In this document: positions 9,037-18,016 of the stretch, piece after piece | How positions within the stretch are numbered: the first letter of the stretch is position 1 | Layout of the letters: each line of letters opens with the position of its first letter | Origin: Bradyrhizobium erythrophlei | Lineage (GTDB): Bacteria > Pseudomonadota > Alphaproteobacteria > Rhizobiales > Xanthobacteraceae | Reading direction: 5' to 3' | Assembly (NCBI GenBank): GCA_900129675.1 | Contig: FSRD01000001.1 | Coordinates: 919,501-983,500, forward strand | DNA length: 64,000 nt | Notes under the pieces: model-generated | The model's database searches: none | What the model was told of the DNA's origin: nothing | What the model saw: only the letters and a program-made list of their open reading frames with translations | Position numbers and translations under genes: made by a program

Positions 9037-10431
9037 CTACCTCACCACGAAATCGATGCGGCGGTTTTGCGCCTTGCCTTCTTCGGTATCATTGCCGGCA
9101 ACCGGTTGCGTGCTGCCATAGCCGACCGGCGTGAACCGGTCCGCGGGCAGGCCCGCCCTGATCAGATAATCGGTCACGGCCTGCGCGCGCTTTTCCGACA
9201 GCGTCCGGTTGGACGCTTCCTCGCCGTCGGTATCGGTATGTCCGGCGATCTCGATATTGGCCGTCGGACAACGCAAGGCCGTCTCGATCAGGCGGTCGAG
9301 CAGGCCGGCCGAATCCGCCACGATGTCGGCCTTGCCGGATTCGAACCGGATCCTGCCCCGGCCTAGCAATTCGGCAAATAATTGCTGACATACGGTCGCA
9401 TCCACCGGCGCCGCCGCCGGCTTGACCGAGATTTCCGGCTTGTACTGCCATCCCGGCGGAAAGTCCTTGCCGAGACCGGCGCGGATCTGGTTGGCCGCCG
9501 CCTCGTAAAGCGCGTCGCCCGACAGCTTCACTTCGCGGTCGGAGACCACGAGCGTGCCGGTCGACAGCCGCGACAATGCGCCGAGCGCGGGCACCACCGC
9601 GTTGGCAAAGCCCGAGGGCGCACCGACGCTCGCCTTGAGATTGTCGACGACCTTTTCGCTGAAGAACTTGCGTTCCGCCGCCTGCACCAGCGCCGCATGG
9701 ACATTGTTGTCGGGCACATAGCCGGTCAGCGTCAGCGTCACCGCGACCGGATCCTTGTAGGCCTGGAAGATGTAGGGCGGCGCCTTGATGTCGTTGGCCG
9801 CGACCGAGTAACCCTCGGGGAGATTTTTCAGCGCCGCCGCGATCGCTTCCCGTCCGCCAAGCTCGCGCGCCATGCCGGAAAGGCTGACCTTGGTATCCGA
9901 CAGCGTGATCTTGCCGTCTTTCAGTTTGCCGATCTGGTCGAGCAGCAGCAACGCGGCATTGTCGAAACGCGGCGGCGCGCCGCGCGACAGATTCATCTGA
10001 TCGACGACCTCGACACCGCCAAGACTGGCGCGCGCCGCCTCCACCAGCTTGCCCTTGCTTGCCGGCAACGGCGAACTGCCGCCGAGCCGCACCCGGACGA
10101 CGTCGCGTTCCGCCGACCAGACGAACGGCTTGGCTTCGGGCACCAGGCGGGTTTCATCTTCGACCAGCCGAACGCCCGGTACAGCTTCCACCGACGCCAC
10201 CGCGCTCTGACGGCCGTCTTCGGAGAACGCGTCGGCCGCAAACGTCACGTCGCGGCCGGCGACCGATATCCTCCGTTTGTCGAGGACGGTATCCTTCAGC
10301 GCCGCAGTCGAACGCTGGGCGAGATCAGCCTCCAGCGGTTCGGTGCTGGTCCAGGCGGCGATCGCCCAAAAGATGGCCAGCGGAATCACACCCGGCCACC
10401 ATTTGCTACTCCACCTGAAAAGTCCGTGCAT
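9037..10431 (-). CDS. OmpA family protein with BON domains (ArfA-like architecture)
   Basis: About 464 residues if started at the ATG at 10431 (AGGA 8 bases upstream); an in-frame ATG at 10467 would add 12 residues. Order of parts: one N-terminal membrane helix (WWPGVIPLAIFWAIAAW), a middle of roughly 270 residues with BON-like repeats (VTLTLTGYVPD and DREVKLSGDALYEAA are typical strands), then an OmpA/MotB peptidoglycan-binding domain at the C-terminus with FESGKADI, IEIAGHTDTDG and NRRIDFVV. It should sit in the inner membrane with the OmpA domain holding peptidoglycan. The layout resembles mycobacterial ArfA; the role here is unknown. Confidence 0.85.
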   Translation of the reverse strand: MHGLFRWSSKWWPGVIPLAIFWAIAAWTSTEPLEADLAQRSTAALKDTVLDKRRISVAGRDVTFAADAFSEDGRQSAVASVEAVPGVRLVEDETRLVPEAKPFVWSAERDVVRVRLGGSSPLPASKGKLVEAARASLGGVEVVDQMNLSRGAPPRFDNAALLLLDQIGKLKDGKITLSDTKVSLSGMARELGGREAIAAALKNLPEGYSVAANDIKAPPYIFQAYKDPVAVTLTLTGYVPDNNVHAALVQAAERKFFSEKVVDNLKASVGAPSGFANAVVPALGALSRLSTGTLVVSDREVKLSGDALYEAAANQIRAGLGKDFPPGWQYKPEISVKPAAAPVDATVCQQLFAELLGRGRIRFESGKADIVADSAGLLDRLIETALRCPTANIEIAGHTDTDGEEASNRTLSEKRAQAVTDYLIRAGLPADRFTPVGYGSTQPVAGNDTEEGKAQNRRIDFVVR

Positions 10432-10597
10432 TCGATGTCCTGCTGGTCCGAAACCGAGAGAAAACAAACCCTTGCGAGGCTGTCAAACCCGAAATACCAC
10501 AAAGGGGTAGGGGTGCGGATATTCTATCCGGCTAACCGTTTCTTCAGTGGTCTTTCGCTAATTTCGGCGAGCACTCCAACCCGGCCAGCCGCGCCCG

Positions 10598-11656
10598 ATG
10601 AAATCGCTCCGCAACACCGTTATCCGCGCCGGGCTGGAAGCGCTTTACTTCTCAGGTGCGCATTACCTGCTGCGACCAATCTTCGCAGGCGTCGGCGCGA
10701 TTTTCATGCTGCACCACGTCCGCCCCAGCGGCAGCGCCCAGTTCCTGCCCAACCGTCACCTCGAAGTCGAGCCCGCGTTCCTGCGCGCGATGCTGGCGCA
10801 TCTTCGTCAGCTCGATATCGATATCGTCACCATGGACGAAGTGCATCAGCGGCTCTCCGAACGGAATTTCGCGCGGCGCTTTGCCTGTTTCACCCTCGAC
10901 GACGGCTATCGCGACAACCGCGATTTCGCGCTTCCGGTGATGCGTGAATTTGACGCGCCCCTCACCGTCTATGTCGCCAGCGATTTCGCAGACGGCAGCG
11001 GCCGGCTGTGGTGGGTGGCGCTGGAACGGGTGATCGCCGGGGCGACCGCGATCGAGGCCCCGATCGGCGGGACCATCACCCGCTTCGATACCGCGACGCC
11101 GGCGGCCAAGCAGATCGCGTTCGACCTGCTGCATGACTGGCTGCGCGCGTTACCGGGAGAACATGATTTGCAGCGCGAGATTTCCGCGCTCTGCGCGCGG
11201 CATGGCGTCGACGAGACCACGATCGCTCGCGACCTGTGCATGTCGTGGGAGGAGTTGAAGGCATTCGCCGACGATCCGCTGGTCACCATCGGCGCGCATA
11301 CCATCACGCATTGCAATCTGGCGCGGCAGTCGGAAGCGACCGCCGCTTTCGAGATCGACACCAGCCGCGCGCGGATCGAAGCGGCGCTGCAAAAGCCCGT
11401 GCTTCATTTCGCCTATCCCTACGGCGACCGGATCGCCGCCGGCCGGCGCGAATTTGCGCTGACGCGGGCATCCGGATTCAAGACCGCGGTGACGACACGG
11501 CCGGGCATGATCTTCCCGGAAAGCGCTGCGCACCTGACCGCGCTGCAGCGGGTCTCGCTCAATGGCAACTATCAGGACGCGCGCATCCTCCCGGTCCTGA
11601 CCTCCGGCGCCGCGACCGCAGTGTGGAACGGCTTTCGCCGCATCGACGCGGCGTAA
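10598..11656 (+). CDS. Polysaccharide deacetylase family protein (CE4)
   Basis: A 352-residue NodB-homology protein. The motif TLDDGYRDN holds the catalytic base and the first metal aspartate, and GAHTITHCNL holds the two metal-binding histidines (H-x3-H). FAYPYGD is the third family motif. The family removes acetyl or similar groups from N-acetylated sugars of exopolysaccharide, peptidoglycan or lipid-linked glycans. No clear signal peptide is seen, so it may act at the inner face. It is divergent from the OmpA/BON gene across 166 bases. Substrate unknown. Confidence 0.9.
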   Translation: MKSLRNTVIRAGLEALYFSGAHYLLRPIFAGVGAIFMLHHVRPSGSAQFLPNRHLEVEPAFLRAMLAHLRQLDIDIVTMDEVHQRLSERNFARRFACFTLDDGYRDNRDFALPVMREFDAPLTVYVASDFADGSGRLWWVALERVIAGATAIEAPIGGTITRFDTATPAAKQIAFDLLHDWLRALPGEHDLQREISALCARHGVDETTIARDLCMSWEELKAFADDPLVTIGAHTITHCNLARQSEATAAFEIDTSRARIEAALQKPVLHFAYPYGDRIAAGRREFALTRASGFKTAVTTRPGMIFPESAAHLTALQRVSLNGNYQDARILPVLTSGAATAVWNGFRRIDAA

Positions 11657-11666
11657 GACCGGGCTC

Positions 11667-11770
11667 GCCGCCTTTTCACTTCCCTTCCCCCTTGTCGGAG
11701 AAGGTGCCCACGCTATGCGTGGGCGGACGAGGGGTCCCTATCCGCGAAGACAGACCCTCACCCGGTGAGC
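11667..11770. repeat. Dispersed repeat downstream of the deacetylase gene
   Basis: Contains CCCTTGTCGGAGAAGGTGCC, ATGCGTGGGCGGACGAGGG and CCTCACCCGGTGAG, a common rhizobial intergenic repeat. Related pieces are at 12330-12360, 13238-13460 and 32178-32335. Confidence 0.7.
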
Positions 11771-11800
11771 CTTGATCCGAACGAACCGCCTCAAACAGGG

Positions 11801-12001
11801 CTAGTCGTAGAAGGAAGGCCTCATCTCTTGCTGCGGTGGCGCGGTTGCGCCCGCGGAAGCCCGCAGCAGGATCGTGCCGGCGAGGACGTGGAGGATCAAA
11901 AACCCGATCGCGACCGTCGCCAGCAGCGGGCTTTCGCTCACGGCGGGAAGCCGGTCCGACGATCCGGCCTGCAATCGCCTTTCATTGACCGACATTTTCA
12001 C
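11801..12001 (-). CDS. Small hypothetical single-span membrane protein
   Basis: A 66-residue frame with a polar N-terminal half, one hydrophobic segment (about residues 26-47, SPLLATVAIGFLILHVLAG) and a short polar tail. No family recognised. It stands alone between repeats, and its only support is the clear membrane helix and an uninterrupted frame. It could be spurious. Confidence 0.45.
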   Translation of the reverse strand: MKMSVNERRLQAGSSDRLPAVSESPLLATVAIGFLILHVLAGTILLRASAGATAPPQQEMRPSFYD

Positions 12002-12426
12002 GACCTCCGCGCGGGGGCGATCAGATGCCGGTACTGCCGGATGATGCGCCGCGCCTGGAGCCGCCGTGACCTGTGCAGTGCGACAGCGATCGAGGCGAAG
12101 AGGCCTCTCAGCATTGACCCCGGGGACGAAAATGCCGGAGACCTCTGCAGACCTCCGACGCTACGATGATGCAAACGGAACTCGACTGTGGGATTCGACA
12201 CAAGAACCTCGCTGAGCGCGTGAGAGCTTTTGGTTGCTCGGATTGCAACCGGAGGTATGCAACGAATAATTGCGTCAAACTTTGCGACAGCCTTTATTTG
12301 TCCTTGCCGTTTGCTTGACAGGCGCACCGGAACTTCCCTTCTCCCCTTGTGGGAGATGGCAAGAGCCGCTTCCTTGACTCATTGTATTCCCGCGCCCAAA
12401 ACCGTCCGCAAATCAAGGGAGGCATC
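12002..12426. other. Intergenic stretch upstream of the SDR gene
   Basis: No convincing gene is seen; the open frames have shadow-like composition. 12334-12358 holds a fragment of the CTCCCCTTGTGGGAGA repeat. The SDR promoter must lie here or inside the repeat. Confidence 0.5.
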
Positions 12427-13227
12427 ATGTTCAAGGATCTGTTTTCACTCAAAGGCCGCGTCGCACTGGTAACCGGGGGGTCGCGCGGCATCGGCAAGAT
12501 GATCGCGGCGGGGTTTTTGGCGCAGGGCGCGGCGAAGGTCTACATCACCGCGCGCAAGGCCGGCCCTTGCGAGGCAACCGCGCAAGAACTTTCAGCTGCA
12601 TATGACGGCGAATGCATCGCGCTGCCGATCGATATCTCGACAGTCGCGGGCTGCGACAAGCTTGCCGCCGAAATTATCAAACTTGAGCCGAAGCTCGATA
12701 TTCTCGTCAACAATGCCGGTGCGGCCTGGGGCGCGGAATTCGACGAATTTCCCGAAAGCGGCTGGGACAAGGTGATGGACCTCAACGTCAAGTCGCTGTT
12801 CTTCCTGACCAAGGCGCTGGCGAAACCGCTGCGCGCGGCGGCAAGCCATGAACGGCCCGCCAAGGTTATCAATATCGCCTCGATCGACGGCATCTTCGTC
12901 AACCCGGGGGAAACCTATTCCTATGCCGCGAGCAAAGCTGCGGTGATCCACCTGACGCGGCGGATGGCAACCAAGCTGATCAAGGAGAACATCAATGTCA
13001 CGGCGATCGCGCCGGGCGCGTTCAAGTCCGACATGAATCGCGCGGCGCGCGATCACGCCGACGAGGTGGCGCAGCGGGTGCCCGCCCGCCGCGTCGGAAC
13101 CGATGAGGACATGGCAGGCGTCGCGATCTATCTGGCGTCGCGGGCGGGCGATTATGTGGTCGGCACCACCATCGCCGTCGATGGCGGCGTGGTTTACGCC
13201 AATGCCGGACTTGAGATCGCGGGGTAA
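12427..13227 (+). CDS. SDR family oxidoreductase
   Basis: A 266-residue short-chain dehydrogenase. The start at 12427 has GGGAGG 6 bases upstream and begins the typical MFKDLFSLKGRVALVTGG. The Rossmann motif TGGSRGIG, structural NNAG, the catalytic Ser before the loop (ASIDG) and YSYAASKAA (Tyr-x3-Lys) are present, and it ends with the SDR cofactor-loop segment VDGG. The composition suggests NADP(H) preference (R after the Gly motif). It resembles 3-oxoacyl-ACP reductase/RhlG-type proteins. It converges on boxB through a repeat. The exact substrate cannot be read from sequence. Confidence 0.9.
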   Translation: MFKDLFSLKGRVALVTGGSRGIGKMIAAGFLAQGAAKVYITARKAGPCEATAQELSAAYDGECIALPIDISTVAGCDKLAAEIIKLEPKLDILVNNAGAAWGAEFDEFPESGWDKVMDLNVKSLFFLTKALAKPLRAAASHERPAKVINIASIDGIFVNPGETYSYAASKAAVIHLTRRMATKLIKENINVTAIAPGAFKSDMNRAARDHADEVAQRVPARRVGTDEDMAGVAIYLASRAGDYVVGTTIAVDGGVVYANAGLEIAG

Positions 13228-13237
13228 GGGCGGACTA

Positions 13238-13460
13238 GCGCCGCGGTGGGCAGTGCGCTCCCTCGCCCCGCTCTTCGCGGGGAGAGGGCGTAGGCGGCCT
13301 ACGGCCGCCGTCCTTGATATAAGAAGAACGCCGATGCGAAGCATCGGCTATGGTGAGGGGCTCTCTCCGCGCGTTGCGATCTATCGATCGACCGGTACCC
13401 CCTCACCCGGACTACTTCGCAGTCCGACCTCTCCCCGCAAGCGGGGAGAGGTAAGCAAGA
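13238..13460. repeat. Convergent-gene repeat block (SDR/boxB)
   Basis: Contains two inverted copies of the CCTCGCCCCGC...GCGGGGAGAGG type repeat (13258-13290 and 13400-13455). It fills the space between the convergent SDR and boxB genes and could provide bidirectional termination stems. Confidence 0.7.
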
Positions 13461-14906
13461 TCACGTCTCGATCTTCACATACTCGAAGTCGCCGGGCTTG
13501 TTGTCGATGCCGACCTTCGGCGGCGAGATCCAGGAGGCGTAGGTGCCCGCCTCGGTGACCGGCGACATCAGCGAGGCGATGAAGTCGCCGTCGTCGGATG
13601 ACGGCAGCCATTCGCCCTTGCGCCGGTTCCAGGTGGCGTCATCGATCAGCACGCCCTCGGGCGTGGCGTTGATATCCCTGAACTCGCCGATCTGGCGATG
13701 GAACGCGACGTTCGGCAGCGTCAGCTTGAAATGATAGCCCGACGTCGTGATGATCTTGTTCCAGCGCAGCATGCCCTTGGCGCAATCCTGCGTGTAGTCG
13801 TCGCGCAGCCGCATGTTGAGCGCGGTCAGCGCCGGTTCGTCGACCCGCTTGATCTCGCCATTCACCAGCTTGAGCACCGGATAGGTGGCGTTCTTGAGCT
13901 GATGGTCGTCGTCGATCTGGGTTTCCTTGTAGCGGCCCTTGATGCCGGCGTTGAAAGCGTTCGCCGCATTGGTCGAGACTTCCGAACCGAACAGATCGAG
14001 CGACAGCGAATAATGCAGGTTCAGTTTCTTCTGGATGGTCGGCAGATCGATCACGCCGAGCGCCCGGACCTTTGCGATATCGGTGGGATCGCTGATGCCA
14101 GCGGCCTTCATCGCTTCACAGGTGCGCTGCACGACGCGGCTGATGCCGGTCTCGCCGACGAACATGTGATGCGCCTCTTCGGTCAGCATGAAGCGGCAGG
14201 TGCGCGACAACGGATCGAAGCCGGACTGCGCCAGTGAGTGCAGCTGCATCTTGCCGTCGCGGTCGGTGAAATAGGTGAACATGAAGAACGACAGCCAATC
14301 GGGCGTGGCCTCGTTGAAGGCGCCGAGCATGCGTGGGCTATCCGCATCGCCGGAGCGGCGGCGCAACAACTCATCGGCCTCCTCGCGGCCGTCGCGGCCG
14401 AAATATTTCTGCAGCAGATAGACCATCGCCCAGAGATGGCGGCCTTCCTCGACATTGACCTGGAACAGATTGCGCAGATCGTAGAGCGAAGGCGCGGTCT
14501 TGCCGAGATGGCGCTGCTGCTCGACCGAGGCGGGCTCGGTGTCGCCCTGGATCACGATCAGGCGGCGCAAGGTGGCGCGATGTTCGCCCGGGACTTCCTG
14601 CCAGGCCGGCTTGCCGTAATTTTCGCCGAAGGGAATCACGCGGTTCTCTTCCTGCGGCGCCAGCAGGATGCCCCAGCGATATTCCGGCATCTTGACGTAG
14701 TCGAACTTGGCCCAGCCGCGCGGATCGACCGAATAGGCGGTGCGCAGATAAACCAGCGACTGCTGAAAACCCTCCGGGCCCATGTCGCTCCACCAGTCCA
14801 TGTAACCGGGGTGCCAGCCCTCCAGCGCTTTCAGCACCTGGCGATCCTCCGAGAGATTCACGTTGTTGGGAATCTTGGTCGAGTAATCGACGTTCATGAA
14901 GTTCAT
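13461..14906 (-). CDS. boxB: Benzoyl-CoA 2,3-epoxidase subunit BoxB
   Basis: A 481-residue di-iron oxygenase. BoxB, with the reductase BoxA, converts benzoyl-CoA and O2 to 2,3-epoxybenzoyl-CoA in the aerobic CoA-dependent benzoate pathway. Recognised BoxB segments include KALEGWHPGYMDWW, LFQVNVEEGRHLWAMVYLL and FMLTEEAHHMFVGE; the E-x2-H type pairs (EEGRH, EEAHH) supply the di-iron ligands. Length matches the family. The start has GGAG 8 bases upstream; a second ATG lies three codons in. It follows boxC by 145 bases containing a repeat. No boxA is in the window. Confidence 0.95.
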   Translation of the reverse strand: MNFMNVDYSTKIPNNVNLSEDRQVLKALEGWHPGYMDWWSDMGPEGFQQSLVYLRTAYSVDPRGWAKFDYVKMPEYRWGILLAPQEENRVIPFGENYGKPAWQEVPGEHRATLRRLIVIQGDTEPASVEQQRHLGKTAPSLYDLRNLFQVNVEEGRHLWAMVYLLQKYFGRDGREEADELLRRRSGDADSPRMLGAFNEATPDWLSFFMFTYFTDRDGKMQLHSLAQSGFDPLSRTCRFMLTEEAHHMFVGETGISRVVQRTCEAMKAAGISDPTDIAKVRALGVIDLPTIQKKLNLHYSLSLDLFGSEVSTNAANAFNAGIKGRYKETQIDDDHQLKNATYPVLKLVNGEIKRVDEPALTALNMRLRDDYTQDCAKGMLRWNKIITTSGYHFKLTLPNVAFHRQIGEFRDINATPEGVLIDDATWNRRKGEWLPSSDDGDFIASLMSPVTEAGTYASWISPPKVGIDNKPGDFEYVKIET

Positions 14907-14928
14907 GGTGTGCTCCTTTGGTCGGTCT

Positions 14929-15051
14929 CGTGTCCCGGACGCGGTGCAGCGCGAAGCGGTGCGCCGCAGAGCCGGGACCTATTCAGTGGCGATGAGGGTC
15001 CCGGTTCTGCAGCGCGTCACTGACGTGCCGCGCAGCGCCCGGGACACGAAA
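14929..15051. repeat. boxC-boxB intergenic repeat
   Basis: Begins GTGTCCCGGACGCGGTGCAGCG and ends CGCCCGGGACACG, with an internal GCCGGGACC...GGTCCCGG pair. Related to the repeats at 20696-20845 and 50163-50325. As RNA it would form a strong stem between boxC and boxB. Confidence 0.7.
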
Positions 15052-16740
15052 TCACACCCGCGTCATATCGAACTGCGCCTTCTGGCCGGTGCCGTAGCGG
15101 CGCAGCGCACCGTCTTCGCCGACGGCGTTGGGGCGCTGGAATATCCAGTTCTGCCACGCCGTCAGGCGCGAGAAGATCTTCGATTCCATCGTTTCCGGCC
15201 CGACGAAGCGCAAATTGGCTTCCATGCCGGTGAGACCGTCGGGCGAGAAGGAGGTGCGCTCCTCGAGGAACACCCGCACCTCGTCGTCCCAATCGATGTC
15301 GTCGAGCGCGAAGGTGACGAGGCCGAGTTCTTCGGCCTCCTCGGCATCGATCGCCTTGCCGATCGCGGCCTGCGCGCGGTCGATATCCGTTGGATCGGCC
15401 TGGAAACGCGATTGCAGGCGCGTCAGGCCGTGGCTCATCGGATACGGGCCGAAATTCATCGCGGTCAGCTCGATCGCGGGCGGCGCCTGATTGTCGCCCT
15501 GGCGCGAGCCGATCAGCATGTAGGAGCGGTCAGCGGCGAACACGAGTTCGGCCAGCGTGCCGACGAAGCACGAGCCGGGCTCGACCAGCGTCACCAGCGT
15601 GCGCGAGGTGACGTCGATGCGCTTGAGCACCCTTTTCCAGTACTGCCGGATCTCGTTGACCAGCCAGTGCGCTTTGTTGGCTTCGAGGAAGGTGTCGCAG
15701 GCCACGACATTGGCGCCCTCGCCATGCGACTTGAAAACCAGCATCGCGGTTTCGAGTTCGTTGATGCGCAAATGAAGGATCGCGTCGTCGAGTTCGCGCG
15801 CGACCTGCAGCGGCCAGAACGACGCGCCCTGCCCGATCAGGCCGTCGATATCGGCCGGCGGGGCTGTCTCGGGCGCCTTGATCGAAATGGTGGCGATCCG
15901 TTGCGAGCGGTCGATGTCGACGCTGACGAAACCGTAGCGGATGCTGTTTTCGTCGATGGTGCGGTTGAGCGGCGTCAGGGCGAGACCCTTGCCGTTGCCG
16001 TTGCGCCTGGAGGCGGCGGCGAATTCCTTCGCACGCTCGGCGACCTTGGCCTCTAATTTACTGTTCGGCACGATCTCGTCCACCAGCCGCCACTGCACGG
16101 CGCGCTTGCCCTTGATGCCTTCCTCGATGGTGCAGAAGAAGTCGGCATGGTCGCGGCGCACCTTGCGCTTGTCGACCACCCGCGTCAGGCCGCCGGTGCC
16201 CGGCAACACCGCCAGCAGCGGCACTTCCGGCAGCGACACGGCGGCGGCGCCATCGTCGGCCAGCATGATGTGATCGGTCGCGAGCGCGAGCTCATAGCCG
16301 CCGCCGGCCGCGGTGCCGTTGACCACGCTGATGAAGCGCTGGCCGGAATTCTCGGATGAATCCTCAAGCCCGTTGCGGGTCTCGTTGGTGAATTTGCAGA
16401 AATTGACCTTATGCGCATGGGTCGAGCCCGCCAGCATGCGGATATTGGCGCCTGCGCAGAACACCCGGTTCTTGCCCGAGCGCACCACGACGACCTTCAC
16501 TTGCGGATGCTCGAAGCGCAGCCGCTGCACGGCGTCGGCCAATTCGATGTCGACGCCGAGATCGTAGGAATTCAGCTTGAGCTGATAGCCCTCGAACAGC
16601 CCGGCATTCTCGTCGACATCCATGGTCAGCGTCGCGACATCGTCAGCGACGTCGAGCTTCCAGTGCCGGTACCGCGACGGATCGGTCTGAAAATCGATGT
16701 ATTTCGCGCCGCCTGCGAGAACGCGATCTTCGCCTGCCAT
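15052..16740 (-). CDS. boxC: 2,3-epoxybenzoyl-CoA dihydrolase BoxC
   Basis: A 562-residue protein of the crotonase superfamily. BoxC opens 2,3-epoxybenzoyl-CoA hydrolytically, giving 3,4-dehydroadipyl-CoA semialdehyde and formate. The N-terminal crotonase half has VVVVRSGKNRVFCAGANIRML and NGTAAGGGYELALATDHIML, the oxyanion-hole pattern; the C-terminal half carries a second, degenerate crotonase fold. Length equals the usual 550-560. It is preceded by AGGGTGG and by two TGCA-N6-TGCA operator-like motifs 59 and 109 bases upstream, so it starts its own BoxR-controlled unit. Confidence 0.95.
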   Translation of the reverse strand: MAGEDRVLAGGAKYIDFQTDPSRYRHWKLDVADDVATLTMDVDENAGLFEGYQLKLNSYDLGVDIELADAVQRLRFEHPQVKVVVVRSGKNRVFCAGANIRMLAGSTHAHKVNFCKFTNETRNGLEDSSENSGQRFISVVNGTAAGGGYELALATDHIMLADDGAAAVSLPEVPLLAVLPGTGGLTRVVDKRKVRRDHADFFCTIEEGIKGKRAVQWRLVDEIVPNSKLEAKVAERAKEFAAASRRNGNGKGLALTPLNRTIDENSIRYGFVSVDIDRSQRIATISIKAPETAPPADIDGLIGQGASFWPLQVARELDDAILHLRINELETAMLVFKSHGEGANVVACDTFLEANKAHWLVNEIRQYWKRVLKRIDVTSRTLVTLVEPGSCFVGTLAELVFAADRSYMLIGSRQGDNQAPPAIELTAMNFGPYPMSHGLTRLQSRFQADPTDIDRAQAAIGKAIDAEEAEELGLVTFALDDIDWDDEVRVFLEERTSFSPDGLTGMEANLRFVGPETMESKIFSRLTAWQNWIFQRPNAVGEDGALRRYGTGQKAQFDMTRV

Positions 16741-16798
16741 TGGGCCACCCTGACGCTTTTGTTTGGCTTAACTTGTTCGGCTGTCTTGCTCAGCTTCA

Positions 16799-16812
16799 TG
16801 CACAATAATGCA
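16799..16812. promoter_or_regulatory. BoxR/BzdR-type operator candidate 1 (TGCA-N6-TGCA)
   Basis: The sequence TGCA-CAATAA-TGCA. Paired TGCA tetramers are the known core of BzdR operators, and BoxR is the box-pathway homologue encoded nearby. It is 59 bases upstream of the boxC start. Confidence 0.65.
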
Positions 16813-16848
16813 TGTTTTCTTGAAAGTCTAATCTAAAAGGCCTGAACA

Positions 16849-16862
16849 TGCATTTTGTTGCA
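16849..16862. promoter_or_regulatory. BoxR/BzdR-type operator candidate 2 (TGCA-N6-TGCA)
   Basis: The sequence TGCA-TTTTGT-TGCA, exactly 50 bases from candidate 1. Together they bracket an AT-rich stretch suited to the boxC promoter. The spacing of about five helical turns would allow cooperative binding on one face. Confidence 0.65.
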
Positions 16863-17079
16863 TATCCGGCTGACGGCGCCGAAAACCACCCAATCGGTCT
16901 TGGCGAGCTGCGGCCGCGCCAGTTTGGCCGCCAGCAGCGACGCCAGGCGCGCGGTCGGAAAACCATCGGCAAAACCGTCGCCGCTGGCCGCCGCATTGCG
17001 CGCCACTCCCGACCCTGACCCCGGCCGATGCGTCAGCTGGCCCGCCGTCGATGCGCCAGGCGGCCAGCCGTCCAATGGC
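16863..17079. other. Gap between hydrolase gene and boxC operators
   Basis: No gene is supported. A short minus-strand frame through this region has arginine- and proline-rich shadow composition. Confidence 0.4.
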
Positions 17080-17895
17080 CTAGGCCGCCCGCCCCTGCGA
17101 GCCGTCGACACGCAAAACCGCGTTCGCGAATTCCGAAATCGCATCCAGCGTCGCCCCGGGAGCCTCCCGATGCGGCTGGTGTCCCGCCCCCGGGATCAAG
17201 GTCACATCAACAGGACAATAGCACTCTTCCTGCGCGATCTCGACCTGACGCATAGTCCCATACTGGTCATCGACACCCTGCAGGATCGCGATCGGCACGC
17301 GGATATAGGCGAGGAATTCGGAAATATCCCAGGTGCGGAATTTCGGATCGAGCCAGGCGCCGTTCCAGCCATAGAAGGCGTTGTCGACATCCTTGTGCCA
17401 GCGGGCGAGCTTCTCTTTCAGGTTCGTGGTCTCGTAGGCGGTCTTCATTTCAGCGATCGAGGTCACCGAGATATCCTCGACAATGAAATGCGGCGCGATC
17501 AGCGCCATGCCCTGCACGCGGTGATCCTGATGGCTGCCGGCGTAGATCGCCGCGATCGACGCGCCGTCGGAATGGCCGACCAGGAGGCCGCGGCGAAAGC
17601 CGATTGCGTCCAGGAGCTTCGGCAGGACATCGAGCGCCTCGACATGCATGTAGTCGAGCGGCCGCGGCAGCGTGACCGGCGACGAGGCGCCGTAGCCGGC
17701 GCGGGAGTACACGAACACGCCGGCGCCGGTGGCGGCCTGCAGCTTCTCCGGAAAATCGCCCCACAGCGCGGCCGAGCCGAGGCCTTCATGCAGCATGACA
17801 ATGGTCGGCGCCTGCTCGGGCGACGGACCGATCATGCGGTATTCGAGATCGGACGCGCCGATGCGGAGCAAGCCGGAGGGGGAGAGGGTCGTCAT
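17080..17895 (-). CDS. Alpha/beta hydrolase of the box cluster
   Basis: A 271-residue alpha/beta hydrolase. The nucleophile elbow is GHSDGAS, preceded by the oxyanion-hole HEGLGS; a late Asp in QGVDDQYG and His in PGAGHQPHRE complete the triad. Such hydrolases often accompany box genes and may rescue dead-end CoA esters or lactones, but no specific substrate has been shown from sequence. It follows the benzoate-CoA ligase gene by 121 bases filled mostly by a repeat. Confidence 0.88.
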   Translation of the reverse strand: MTTLSPSGLLRIGASDLEYRMIGPSPEQAPTIVMLHEGLGSAALWGDFPEKLQAATGAGVFVYSRAGYGASSPVTLPRPLDYMHVEALDVLPKLLDAIGFRRGLLVGHSDGASIAAIYAGSHQDHRVQGMALIAPHFIVEDISVTSIAEMKTAYETTNLKEKLARWHKDVDNAFYGWNGAWLDPKFRTWDISEFLAYIRVPIAILQGVDDQYGTMRQVEIAQEECYCPVDVTLIPGAGHQPHREAPGATLDAISEFANAVLRVDGSQGRAA

Positions 17896-17911
17896 GGTGT
17901 ATTCTCACTCC

Positions 17912-18013
17912 GTCATTCCGGACAGATCGCGAAGCGAGCTGATCCGGAATCTCGAGATTCTCCGGTACGCAATTGCGCACCTAGTTCGCGCTCGCGCGCG
18001 CCCCGGAATGACG
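17912..18013. repeat. Dispersed repeat between ligase and hydrolase genes
   Basis: An inverted structure with CGTCATTCCGG at one end and CCCCGGAATGACG at the other, enclosing GGAATCTCGAGATTC. Same family as 24733-24813 and 4660-4733. Confidence 0.75.
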
Positions 18014-18016
18014 ACT

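Noticed and set aside
11998..12327. A 109-codon minus-strand frame
   Set aside because: Composition is shadow-like with no domain, and it overlaps repeat and promoter sequence of the SDR gene.
13238..13460. Regularly spaced GC-rich repeats that might suggest a CRISPR array
   Set aside because: The copies are inverted, unequal in spacing and belong to a dispersed repeat family; no spacer-repeat periodicity.
16833..17144. A 103-codon minus-strand frame over the boxC promoter
   Set aside because: It would cover the operator-like sites, is Arg/Gly/Ala-rich and has no ribosome site; the region is better explained as regulatory.
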